Part shown: piece by piece, positions 8,827 through 16,994 of the stretch | Layout: each line of letters starts with the position of its first letter | Numbering within the stretch: the first letter of the stretch is position 1 | DNA from: Vibrio tapetis subsp. tapetis | Lineage (GTDB): Bacteria > Pseudomonadota > Gammaproteobacteria > Enterobacterales > Vibrionaceae | Direction of reading: 5' to 3' | Assembly (NCBI RefSeq): GCF_900233005.1 | Contig: NZ_LT960611.1 | Span: 868,001 to 932,000, forward strand | Length of the DNA: 64,000 nucleotides | Made by a program: the position numbers and the translations under genes | Notes under the pieces: model-generated | Told to the model about the DNA's origin: nothing | What the model saw: only the letters and a program-made list of their open reading frames with translations | The model's database searches: none

Positions 8827-10212
8827 ATGAATAACACTGCCATTTCGAATATCTCTATCATTCCAATAAATTACAGTCATGATCTCACAAGTCAACTTTT
8901 TGCTAACATAGAAAGCCAACCGTGGGCGATGTTACTGCGCTCAGTTTGTGAGCATCACCCAGATAACCGCTATGATATTTTGGTTGCTAATCCAATTGCC
9001 ACCATTACCACTTACGGTGACCAAAGCTTTGTGACGAAGAAGTCCGTCGTAACGCAATCAAAAAATGACCCTTTTACACTGATAGATGAATTACTTAGCG
9101 ATTCGTTGCCATATAGCGATCCTATCGACGACATTCCATTTATCGGTGGGGCATTGGGATATTTTGGCTATGACCTCGGCCGTCGCGTTGAATCTATGCC
9201 AACCATTGCAACGCACGACATCAATACAGCCGACATGGCCGTTGGGATCTACTCTTGGGCAGTTATTGCCGATCACCATACAAAGTGTGCATATGTGGTT
9301 GGCGAAAATCCGGAAATTCACTGGCAGTGGCTTAACCAGCAACGTCACGCTCATCAACCAAATTTTTGCCTAACAAGCTCATGGCAATCTAACATGAATA
9401 AAGAGGGCTATGCGCCACGTTTTGAGACCGTTCAAGAGTACTTGCGTTCAGGCGATTGCTACCAAATAAACTTGGCGCAACGCTTTAAGGCAGCTTATAA
9501 GGGCAGTGAGTGGCAAGCCTACCAGAAACTCGAAACCGCTAATGGTTCGCCTTTTTCCGCTTTCATTCGCACTGATGAATGCGCCATTTTAAGTGTCTCT
9601 CCAGAGCGATTTCTCAAACTCGATCAAAAGCAAATTGAAACGAAGCCGATAAAAGGCACTCGCCCTCGGAACCAGAATTCAAAACTTGATAAACAAGCGA
9701 CCATCGATCTTGCCAATGCAGAAAAAGATCAAGCTGAAAACCTGATGATTGTTGACCTGCTCAGAAACGACATTGGCCGCGTCGCGAAGCCCGGCACAGT
9801 AACGGTGCCAAAACTGTTCGCAATAGAGAGTTTTCCTGCGGTACACCATTTGGTGAGCACAATCCAAGCGACACTCGATGATGAGCACTCTGCCAGCGAT
9901 TTGCTTCGAGCCTGCTTCCCTGGTGGTTCGATCACCGGAGCACCAAAGATACGAGCCATGCAAATCATCGAAGAGCTCGAACCTCATCGACGCAACATGT
10001 ATTGCGGAAGTATTGGTTATATCAGTCGTTGTCGAAAAATGGACACCAGCATCACAATCCGAACCTTGGTTGCCTACAACAACAATCTTTACGCGTGGGC
10101 AGGCGGCGGCTTAGTTGCAGACAGCAAACTTAACGAGGAATACCAGGAAACCCTCGATAAACTCAGTAAGATACTCCCCATATTGGAATACACAGATCCA
10201 ACCGAACGCTAA
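8827..10212 (+). CDS. pabB: Aminodeoxychorismate synthase component I PabB
   Basis: Converts chorismate plus ammonia (from the PabA glutaminase) to 4-amino-4-deoxychorismate for folate synthesis. Chorismate-binding domain signatures are clear: GALGYFGYDLGRRVE, SGDCYQINLAQRF, LSVSPERFLKL, the PIKGTRPR motif with the PabB-type active-site lysine, LLRNDIGRVAKPGTV, and FPGGSITGAPKIRAMQIIEELEP. I chose the ATG at 8827 (461 residues), because the frame upstream to TTG 8782 adds 15 residues resembling nothing in the family. Neither start has a strong ribosome-binding site. The PIKGT lysine favours PabB over TrpE. A terminator follows at 10241. Confidence 0.88.
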   Translation: MNNTAISNISIIPINYSHDLTSQLFANIESQPWAMLLRSVCEHHPDNRYDILVANPIATITTYGDQSFVTKKSVVTQSKNDPFTLIDELLSDSLPYSDPIDDIPFIGGALGYFGYDLGRRVESMPTIATHDINTADMAVGIYSWAVIADHHTKCAYVVGENPEIHWQWLNQQRHAHQPNFCLTSSWQSNMNKEGYAPRFETVQEYLRSGDCYQINLAQRFKAAYKGSEWQAYQKLETANGSPFSAFIRTDECAILSVSPERFLKLDQKQIETKPIKGTRPRNQNSKLDKQATIDLANAEKDQAENLMIVDLLRNDIGRVAKPGTVTVPKLFAIESFPAVHHLVSTIQATLDDEHSASDLLRACFPGGSITGAPKIRAMQIIEELEPHRRNMYCGSIGYISRCRKMDTSITIRTLVAYNNNLYAWAGGGLVADSKLNEEYQETLDKLSKILPILEYTDPTER

Positions 10213-10240
10213 GTCACCAATAAGTTCTGCGCTAGATTCT

Positions 10241-10275
10241 AAAGGGCTCTCACTTCCGGAGCCCTTTGCCTTCTT
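10241..10275 (+). terminator. Intrinsic terminator behind pabB
   Basis: Arms AAAGGGCTC (10241-10249) and GAGCCCTTT (10259-10267), then a moderately T-rich tail. Confidence 0.7.
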
Positions 10276-10402
10276 AAAAACCTAACTCAAATTTGCCCTT
10301 TTCTAAAATTCGATTCTATAGTTAATACAACCTTATAATTCTTCTAGTAAAAACGTAATGAGCACCTAATCACTTAGGCAGAAACTAGATAAAACCACAG
10401 AA

Positions 10403-10416
10403 TGTAAACAATTACA
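10403..10416. promoter_or_regulatory. TGTAA-N4-TTACA inverted repeat upstream of the GGDEF regulator
   Basis: A perfect short inverted repeat lies 45-58 bp before the start of the two-receiver GGDEF gene, in the promoter position. The regulator that would bind it is unknown. Confidence 0.35.
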
Positions 10417-10460
10417 TCGGTTATTGTATTTAACAACGTCGTCAGGCTAGGGAAATCACT

Positions 10461-11741
10461 ATGAAAGAAATGTTGGTCGTAGAGGACAACAATTCCATTG
10501 CTACGGTTATTCAACAAATTGGGCAATCTCTCAAATATAAAGTCACGGTGGCAAAGTCACTCGCCGAAGTAAAAGAGATACTCGCAGTGAAAACCGATTT
10601 TTTTGTCGCAACCATTGATTATAGCCTGCCAGATGCCTATGAAGGCCAAGCCATTTCTTACATCTTAAGACATGATATCCCTTCCATCGTAGTGACCGGT
10701 CGAGTCAGCGACAAAATTCACCAAGAATTACTCAAACTGCCAATCATTGATTATGTTACTAAAGAGAATTCTCAAGCCTATTTCTACCTACAGCGAGTCC
10801 TTCACAGCCAATTGACTAATCACAAGATTGGCGTATTGGTTGTTGATGATTCATTGTCTGTTCGTAGTTATGTTTCTGCATTGCTAGAACGGCGAAACTT
10901 CACTTTATATTCTCAGCCTGATGGCAAGAAAGCCTTACAAGCGATCAAAGATAATTCTGATATTAAGCTAGTTATTACTGATTATGATATGCCAGGAATG
11001 AATGGTATCGATGTGGTTCAAGCGATCAGACGTTTATTTACTGAACGCGAGATCATTATAATTGGTTATTCTGCCTCATCAAAAAGTTATCAATCGGCTC
11101 GATTTATTAAAAGTGGCGCAGATGATTACTTGCATAAACCTTTTTGCCCAGAAGAGTTCTACTGCCGCGTATTTAAAAACGTCGAACGGCTTCAGTATAT
11201 CGAAAATATCAAAACGGCTTCAGTCATTGATTACCTCACTTCTCTACCCAATCGCGATCACTTCATCGAGGTGACTGACAAGCAACTTGATTTCATAGAA
11301 ATGAATAAGCTCACTTATTTGTTAGTTGTTTTCCATATTGACCACTTTAAAAGAATAAACGATAAGCACTCCTTTTCAGCCGGTGATCAGATTTTGATCT
11401 CAATGTCATCGTTACTTAAAGAGCGCTTTAAGGCGGCGACACTCGCTCGATTTTATGGCGCAGAGTTTGGCTGCCTTATCTCCGGAACAGACATTGCCAA
11501 AGTTAAATCAGCACTGACCGATTTCATGAGTGACGTTAAAAAACAGAGCATAGCCGTTGACAGTGATCACATTAATTTTAGTGTCAGTATCGGAGCCACT
11601 GTTGTAAAGAAACAATCCTCCATTAAGTTATGTATTGAACAAGCGGACGCCGCTTTACAGCAGGCTCAACAAGGAGGAGAAAACCAAATACACATCGACA
11701 CTAAGTCCGGCCAACCATCAAGTAAAGAAGAAGTTATTTAA
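10461..11741 (+). CDS. Two-receiver response regulator with degenerate GGDEF domain
   Basis: A 426-residue cytoplasmic protein: receiver 1 (about 3-118, candidate phospho-acceptor D53), receiver 2 (about 124-240, VVDD at 127-130, phospho-acceptor D174 in TDYDMPGMNG), and a GGDEF domain (about 255-415). The GGDEF domain keeps YLTSLPNRDHF and FHIDHFKRIND, but the signature reads YGAEF (332-336) instead of GGDEF, and the RxxD inhibitory-site position reads FKAA. Diguanylate cyclase activity is therefore doubtful; it may act as a GTP or c-di-GMP sensor or by protein contact. The start has a good AGGGA site. No histidine kinase is adjacent. Confidence 0.85.
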   Translation: MKEMLVVEDNNSIATVIQQIGQSLKYKVTVAKSLAEVKEILAVKTDFFVATIDYSLPDAYEGQAISYILRHDIPSIVVTGRVSDKIHQELLKLPIIDYVTKENSQAYFYLQRVLHSQLTNHKIGVLVVDDSLSVRSYVSALLERRNFTLYSQPDGKKALQAIKDNSDIKLVITDYDMPGMNGIDVVQAIRRLFTEREIIIIGYSASSKSYQSARFIKSGADDYLHKPFCPEEFYCRVFKNVERLQYIENIKTASVIDYLTSLPNRDHFIEVTDKQLDFIEMNKLTYLLVVFHIDHFKRINDKHSFSAGDQILISMSSLLKERFKAATLARFYGAEFGCLISGTDIAKVKSALTDFMSDVKKQSIAVDSDHINFSVSIGATVVKKQSSIKLCIEQADAALQQAQQGGENQIHIDTKSGQPSSKEEVI

Positions 11742-12064
11742 TATCAAGCAAACACATCTTATCTTTACTGGTGATAAACCAGTTATGCCGGTGTATTTAG
11801 ACGACTGTTCCTATTTGGTGGGTAATTTCTGCTAAAAATATAGGCGCGAAAGAGATACCAAAAAAGAAATGAATCAACCAAAATTCATTACCTTTAGGTA
11901 TCGGTTATCCAGTAAGTATCGCAGAGAGCTTTCTAGCGCACCAAATTTACCTTCACCAAAGAAGTATGCATACACTATAGTTATGTAAGCAACCCGATAC
12001 ATCACCAAAGAATTCAAATACGGACAATTAATGAACAAAAACGCATTTCTAATGCCAATTCTAC
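11742..12064. other. 323-bp intergenic stretch, no gene seen
   Basis: Between the GGDEF regulator and nudL. I see an imperfect hairpin near 11770-11790 (ACTGGT and ACCAGT arms) without a T run. I find no convincing coding frame. An ATG frame at 12031-12099 is discussed under nudL as a possible frameshifted N terminus. Confidence 0.5.
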
Positions 12065-12619
12065 ATGAGCCCGCCCAGTCAATATTTCAACGATCGTAGG
12101 CTACTCTCTACTAATGCGGATTCGTTTCGTCCGGCCGCTGTACTCATTGGCTTAGTTGAGCGTCCTCATGGTCTACAAGTTATCCTGACAAAACGCGCAA
12201 TGCATTTACGTCATCACCCTGGGCAAATTAGTTTTCCAGGTGGCAAAGTTGAAGAGGAAGACGCAAGCGTCGTTCACACCGCATTGAGGGAGGCGAAAGA
12301 AGAAATTGGTTTAGACCCCAAATATGTCACTGAGATTGGTCAGTTACCAACTCTAGACACTTTCAGTCGCTTTCAAGTCACCCCAATCATTGCCTTCGTA
12401 TCGCCAAGCTATGAGACTCAGATCGATGAAAACGAAGTTCAAAGTGTTTTTGAAGCGCCAGCTACATACCTATTCAACCGAAGCAATCTCCACGCGCTGC
12501 AATTTAAAGTAAAAAATGGGTTGCATAACGTATTTGCCGTGCCATATAAGCAACATCTAATCTGGGGCGTTACTGCCCAAATTATCCACTCCATGCAAAC
12601 ACAATTTAGTAACGCTTAG
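12065..12619 (+). CDS. nudL: NUDIX hydrolase, CoA pyrophosphatase type (NudL)
   Basis: A 184-residue NUDIX enzyme with the box in FPGGKVEEEDASVVHTALREAKEEIG, preceded by the CoA-type LRHHPGQISFPGG. The family cleaves CoA to phosphopantetheine and 3',5'-ADP. The ATG at 12065 has no ribosome-binding site and follows a stop in its own frame at 12050. A better-placed ATG at 12031, after CGGA, encodes MNKNAFLMPILHE in another frame, which resembles the N terminus I recall for Vibrio homologues. An indel between about 12031 and 12070 may therefore have truncated the annotated protein. The catalytic part is intact either way. Confidence 0.8.
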   Translation: MSPPSQYFNDRRLLSTNADSFRPAAVLIGLVERPHGLQVILTKRAMHLRHHPGQISFPGGKVEEEDASVVHTALREAKEEIGLDPKYVTEIGQLPTLDTFSRFQVTPIIAFVSPSYETQIDENEVQSVFEAPATYLFNRSNLHALQFKVKNGLHNVFAVPYKQHLIWGVTAQIIHSMQTQFSNA

Positions 12620-12945
12620 CACTAATAAAGTTAACAAACTGAGTTAATCGAAATTACCCCTCCACCTTATACACCTATTAGCACAAGAGTTGGAAAACCC
12701 TTTGTTAACAAGGGCTGCAAATATACATAACCCTGTAACACATTAATTACAACATTAGAAAAACTAATACCCAGACCTAGTTTAACTCATAAGTGGCACG
12801 TGATATACGTGACAGTCTTCGCGTTTATCGAACTAATTCTTCGATGCAGTAGCTTTTATTGATCTAGAGACTGACATTGTTATCAAAAAGGTGGAAAATA
12901 AGCCCTGTAATTCCTGTTCCCAATAAATTACACGAGAATATAACT
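12620..12945. promoter_or_regulatory. 326-bp leader/promoter region of sdaC
   Basis: No gene is seen. It contains two palindromes: CCCTT/AAGGG around a TGTTAAC core near 12697-12713, and CACGT (12797-12801) with ACGTG (12807-12811). Either could be an operator for serine-catabolism control; no factor can be named from sequence. Confidence 0.35.
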
Positions 12946-14202
12946 ATGCAATCAACTGTTACTACGGCGACTAACGCCAAAGCAACAAACTCTAAGTGGA
13001 CTTATAAGGATTTCACTTGGGCACTTTCACTTTTCGGTACCGCTGTAGGTGCTGGTGTACTTTTCCTTCCAATTAAAGCAGGCGCTGGTGGTTTTTGGCC
13101 ATTAGTAATCCTTGCACTAATTGCAGCTCCAATGACATGGTTCGCTCACAAAAGTTTGGCGCGATTCGTATTGTCATCTAAAAACCCAGAATCAGACATC
13201 ACTGACACTGTAGAAGAGCATTTCGGTAAAACTGGTGCAAACATCATCACTTTCGCTTACTTTTTTGCTATCTACCCTATCGTACTTATTTACGGTGTTG
13301 GTATCACCAATACAGTTGACTCCTTTATGGTAAACCAACTGGGCTTTGCTTCGATTCCTCGTCCGATTCTATCTGGCGTGCTAATCATGCTTATGACGGG
13401 TGGTGTTGTATTCGGTAAAGAATTGATGCTTAAAGTAACGTCAGTAATGGTTTACCCATTAGTGTTCATATTGCTTGCTCTGTCTTTCTACCTGATCCCT
13501 GAGTGGAACACATCAATGATGTCTGTTAGCCCAGATTGGAGCGCGATGCCTTCTATCATTTGGTTAGCGATTCCTATCATCGTGTTCTCTTTTAACCACA
13601 GCCCAGTTATCAGTCAATTTACTAAAGAGCAACGCCTTAAGTATGGTGACGGTGCGGTTCAAAAGACCGACATGATCACGGGTGGCGCAGCAATGATGCT
13701 GATGACATTTGTAATGTTCTTCGTATTCTCTGTTGTACTGTCTTTGTCTCCGGCTCAACTAGCAATGGCACAAGAACAAAACATCAGTGTTCTTTCGTAC
13801 CTAGCGAATGTTCATGAATCTCCTCTAATTTCGATTCTTGGCCCTGTTGTTGCGTTCGCCGCTATCACATCTAGCTACTTCGGTCACTTCCTAGGTGCAC
13901 ATGAAGGTCTAGTTGGTCTGGTTAAAACTAAAACGTCTAAGCCAGTTAAAACAGTAGAAAAAGGATCACTAGTATTCATCGTTGTAACCACTTGGATTGT
14001 TGCAATCGTGAACCCTTCTATCCTTGGCATGATTGAAACAATGGGTGCACCAATGATTGCAGCTATTTTGTTCCTTATGCCTGTATTCGCAATGCAAAAA
14101 GTACCAGCAATGGCGAAGTACAAGACATCAACGTTTGTGCAAGTTTTCACAGCAATTTGTGGCCTTGCATCAATTAGTTCTGTAATCTACGGCGCTCTTT
14201 AA
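12946..14202 (+). CDS. sdaC: Serine permease SdaC (HAAAP family)
   Basis: An integral inner-membrane amino acid carrier with about eleven hydrophobic spans, of the hydroxy/aromatic amino acid permease family. The N-terminal FGTAVGAGVLFLPIKAGAGGFWP is the family signature, followed by SLARFVLSSKNPESDITDTV. Adjacency to L-serine deaminase points to serine uptake for catabolism. I placed the start at the ATG at 12946 (418 residues): the frame runs upstream to 12877 but those 23 residues do not resemble the family. A strong terminator lies between it and sdaA (14277-14311). Confidence 0.88.
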   Translation: MQSTVTTATNAKATNSKWTYKDFTWALSLFGTAVGAGVLFLPIKAGAGGFWPLVILALIAAPMTWFAHKSLARFVLSSKNPESDITDTVEEHFGKTGANIITFAYFFAIYPIVLIYGVGITNTVDSFMVNQLGFASIPRPILSGVLIMLMTGGVVFGKELMLKVTSVMVYPLVFILLALSFYLIPEWNTSMMSVSPDWSAMPSIIWLAIPIIVFSFNHSPVISQFTKEQRLKYGDGAVQKTDMITGGAAMMLMTFVMFFVFSVVLSLSPAQLAMAQEQNISVLSYLANVHESPLISILGPVVAFAAITSSYFGHFLGAHEGLVGLVKTKTSKPVKTVEKGSLVFIVVTTWIVAIVNPSILGMIETMGAPMIAAILFLMPVFAMQKVPAMAKYKTSTFVQVFTAICGLASISSVIYGAL

Positions 14203-14276
14203 TCTCAATCAACTCTCTATAAGATGACTATCACCTTATATTGCGAGATTAAGCACAAAATATAATGATAATAAAT

Positions 14277-14311
14277 GAGCCTCCCTACTCCCCTTGGGAG
14301 GCTCTCTTTTT
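14277..14311 (+). terminator. Terminator/attenuator between sdaC and sdaA
   Basis: Arms GAGCCTCCC (14277-14285) and GGGAGGCTC (14296-14304) form a perfect 9-bp stem followed by TCTTTTTT. The T run abuts the sdaA Shine-Dalgarno GAGGT (14312-14316), so any sdaA message started upstream carries this hairpin. It may be a simple terminator or an attenuator. Confidence 0.75.
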
Positions 14312-14323
14312 GAGGTAATCGCT

Positions 14324-15685
14324 ATGATTAGTGTTTTTGATATCTATAAAATCGGTGTTGGTCCATCGAGCTCTCATACTGTTGGACCAATGAAAGCGGG
14401 TAAAGAATTTATTGATGACCTACGTTCAATGGGAAAATTGCGCGACATCACTAAAATCACCGTGGACGTATATGGATCACTATCACTGACAGGGAAAGGT
14501 CACCACACAGATATTGCAATCATCATGGGTCTTGCTGGCAACACCCCTGAGAAGGTTGATATCGACTCTATCGCGGGTTTTATTGCTCGTGTTGAAGAAA
14601 CGGAACGTCTACCTGTTGGTATGCACTGTCATACTGTTTCATTCCCTAAAGATAGTGGGATGAACTTCCATAAAACCAATCTGTCATTACATGAAAATGG
14701 CATGAGCATCCATGCTTGGATTGATGACGAAGTTGCCTACTCAAAAACTTACTATTCTATTGGTGGCGGTTTCATCGTCGACGAAGAAAACTTCGGCAAA
14801 GAACAAGAAAATCCGATTAAAGCACCTTATGAATTTACGACGGCTGAAGAGCTAGTCAATCAATGTAAGCAAAGTGGTTTATCGATCAGCGCGCTAGTGA
14901 TGGAAAACCAAAAATCACTTCACTCAGAAGAAGAGTCTCGCACTTACTTTGCTAACATTTGGAAAACGATGCGCGAATGTATGGATCGTGGTATGAATAC
15001 TGAAGGTATTCTTCCTGGCCCGCTACGTGTACCTCGTCGTGCTGCAGCACTTCGCCAACAGTTACTCACTTCAGAAAAAACAACCAACGATCCAATGACC
15101 GTTGTTGATTGGGTCAACATGTATGCTTTCGCCGTAAACGAAGAAAATGCGGCTGGCGGTCGTGTCGTTACAGCACCAACTAATGGCGCATGTGGCATCA
15201 TCCCTGCTGTTTTGGCTTACTACGATAAGTTCATTCAAACTGTGACCGAAAAAGACTACATTCGCTACTTTGCAGCTTCTGGTGCAATTGGTGGTCTTTA
15301 TAAGCGTAATGCTTCTATCTCTGGCGCCGAAGTAGGTTGTCAGGGCGAAGTGGGCGTTGCATGTTCTATGGCTGCAGCCGGTCTTGCTGAGTTGATGGGT
15401 GGAAGCCCAGAGCAAGTCTGTATGGCCGCAGAAATCGGTATGGAACACAACCTAGGCCTTACTTGCGATCCAGTCGCCGGTCAAGTTCAAGTGCCTTGTA
15501 TCGAACGTAACGGCATTGCAGCAGTTAAAGCGATAAACTCTACCCGTATGGCCATGCGTCGTTCATCTGACCCTCGAGTTTCTCTCGATAAAGTGATTGA
15601 GACTATGCTAGAAACCGGTAAAGATATGAACGCTAAATACCGTGAAACTTCTCAAGGCGGCCTAGCTATTAAGGTAGTTTGCTAA
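14324..15685 (+). CDS. sdaA: L-serine ammonia-lyase (L-serine deaminase)
   Basis: Converts L-serine to pyruvate and ammonia with an oxygen-labile [4Fe-4S] cluster. The protein has 453 residues from ATG 14324, almost exactly the E. coli SdaA length. The beta domain begins ISVFDIYKIGVGPSSSHTVGPM; the alpha domain carries RVVTAPTNGACGIIPAVL and the later cysteines in GCQGEVGVACSMAAAG and LGLTCDPVAGQVQVPC. The GAGGT site 8 bases upstream fixes the start; the frame extends to TTG 14294 but that lies inside the terminator hairpin. It is the catabolic partner of the upstream permease. Confidence 0.93.
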   Translation: MISVFDIYKIGVGPSSSHTVGPMKAGKEFIDDLRSMGKLRDITKITVDVYGSLSLTGKGHHTDIAIIMGLAGNTPEKVDIDSIAGFIARVEETERLPVGMHCHTVSFPKDSGMNFHKTNLSLHENGMSIHAWIDDEVAYSKTYYSIGGGFIVDEENFGKEQENPIKAPYEFTTAEELVNQCKQSGLSISALVMENQKSLHSEEESRTYFANIWKTMRECMDRGMNTEGILPGPLRVPRRAAALRQQLLTSEKTTNDPMTVVDWVNMYAFAVNEENAAGGRVVTAPTNGACGIIPAVLAYYDKFIQTVTEKDYIRYFAASGAIGGLYKRNASISGAEVGCQGEVGVACSMAAAGLAELMGGSPEQVCMAAEIGMEHNLGLTCDPVAGQVQVPCIERNGIAAVKAINSTRMAMRRSSDPRVSLDKVIETMLETGKDMNAKYRETSQGGLAIKVVC

Positions 15686-15744
15686 ATAAATTGAAAAGTT
15701 GATGCGATCTTAGTCGCGCAATTTCACAAGTACGGTATACAATT

Positions 15745-15771
15745 AAGGCATGGCTCTCCATGCCTTTTTTT
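15745..15771 (+). terminator. Intrinsic terminator behind sdaA
   Basis: Arms AAGGCATGG (15745-15753) and CCATGCCTT (15758-15766) followed by a run of T residues. It ends only about 10 bp before the next start codon. Confidence 0.85.
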
Positions 15772-15781
15772 ATGGCTAAAT

Positions 15782-16258
15782 ATGATCGCAATTAAAAAAG
15801 CAAAAATTAAGTACTTCTCATCACTTATCGAACTCAACGTCAGCGTAGAACAAAAAGGCTACGTCACGACCTTTGACCACCTGTACGAAAACCGCTCCAA
15901 CGAAGACGTTATCTATGCCATTACTCATGATGCCCAATACGTCGGTTTTTTTGCACTAGATTTTGGCTTCGAAAAGAAATACACCTTCGTCAAGAATCAT
16001 GAAATCGGGCTTAAAAACTTTACCATTGACCAACGCCATCAAAAAAATGGCTATGGTAAAGCAGCAATTAAACGCCTTCAGCAATACCTATACTCTAGTT
16101 ACCCTGATGTAGCGTCTATTTGTGTAATGGTGGACAAAAAAAATGACGCCGCTTACAAGTGCTTTTCCGATGCCGGATTTGAAGACACAAAGAAAATATT
16201 CTTTGACGATGACTCCAATCAAATTCGCATACTACGTTATACCGTAGTGGCTCCATAA
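15782..16258 (+). CDS. GNAT family N-acetyltransferase
   Basis: A 158-residue GNAT-fold protein. Motif A is seen at FTIDQRHQKNGYGKAAIKRLQQYL, where QKNGYGKA is the acetyl-CoA pyrophosphate loop; motif B follows at ICVMVDKKNDAAYKCFSDAGFED. Acetyl transfer from acetyl-CoA to an amine is expected, but the substrate is unknown. The start lies just after the sdaA terminator without a clear Shine-Dalgarno, so expression may be weak or from a promoter inside that hairpin region. The bidirectional terminator at 16271 closes it. Confidence 0.8.
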   Translation: MIAIKKAKIKYFSSLIELNVSVEQKGYVTTFDHLYENRSNEDVIYAITHDAQYVGFFALDFGFEKKYTFVKNHEIGLKNFTIDQRHQKNGYGKAAIKRLQQYLYSSYPDVASICVMVDKKNDAAYKCFSDAGFEDTKKIFFDDDSNQIRILRYTVVAP

Positions 16259-16270
16259 CCCACCTACAAA

Positions 16271-16300
16271 AATCCCGAACCAAATGGCTCGGGATTTTTT
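16271..16300. terminator. Bidirectional terminator between the GNAT gene and queD
   Basis: Arms AATCCCGA (16271-16278) and TCGGGATT (16289-16296), with a T run on the plus strand and an A run on the left that gives a T run on the minus strand. It serves the two convergent genes. Confidence 0.8.
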
Positions 16301-16345
16301 CAGCAAATTTTCAATACTGATTCAGTATTAACGCGAGTAATTCGT

Positions 16346-16708
16346 TTACTCACCGCGATAGATACAACCCGCAGTACACGTCTCTTTTATTTCTATTTTA
16401 CTCAGCAATGGCAATGAAGGCTTAAGTTCATTCCAAATCCACTTAGCCAACACTTCACTGGTTGGATTTTCTAAACCAGGGATGTCATTTAAGTAGTAAT
16501 GATCTAAACGATCATAAATAGGTTTGAAGGCTGCTTTAATTTCGGAAAAATCAATCACCCAACCAGTGTGAGCATCGACCTCACCTTCTACAAAAAGACG
16601 CACTAAAAATGAGTGCCCATGTAAGCGACCACACTTATGACCTTCAGGTACATGTGGCAAGTGATGGGCCGCTTCAAACATAAATTCTTTGTATAACTCA
16701 GTCGTCAT
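16346..16708 (-). CDS. queD: 6-carboxytetrahydropterin synthase QueD
   Basis: Second step of queuosine/preQ1 synthesis: converts dihydroneopterin triphosphate to 6-carboxy-5,6,7,8-tetrahydropterin. At 120 residues it is the E. coli length. Zinc ligands are visible as H15/H16 (FEAAHHLP) and H30 and H32 (LHGHSF), with the catalytic cysteine C26 ([10 protein letters not shown]). [27 protein letters not shown] and [12 protein letters not shown] complete the family pattern. It stands alone on the minus strand. The 286-bp region upstream shows no gene or recognisable riboswitch. Confidence 0.92.
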   Translation of the reverse strand: MTTELYKEFMFEAAHHLPHVPEGHKCGRLHGHSFLVRLFVEGEVDAHTGWVIDFSEIKAAFKPIYDRLDHYYLNDIPGLENPTSEVLAKWIWNELKPSLPLLSKIEIKETCTAGCIYRGE

Positions 16709-16994
16709 AATCTTTCTCTAAAAACGCAAAAATACCTCGAAGCCGCGATGCTACTCAAAAGCGATTCAATACTCAAGCCTTGATAACGATTAACTCCGAA
16801 CCAATAATCGCACGCCATACCGCACAAATTCATTTGCAGCTCAACAGCAGACGTCATATGGGTGCAAATAGTGCCACCATCACAGGCCACTCAGTTTCTG
16901 CGTGTTCACAATCACACATCCGTAATAAAAACACAAAAAACAAGGTTTTATAACTTATTATTAACACACTCTAATAATTCTTGTTTAGTATCGT

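Noticed and set aside
11635..11835. 66-codon plus-strand frame overlapping the end of the GGDEF gene
   Set aside because: Mostly inside the GGDEF gene in another frame, no start signal.
16705..16890. 61-codon minus-strand frame upstream of queD
   Set aside because: No ribosome-binding site, unusual composition, and no recognisable similarity; probably chance.
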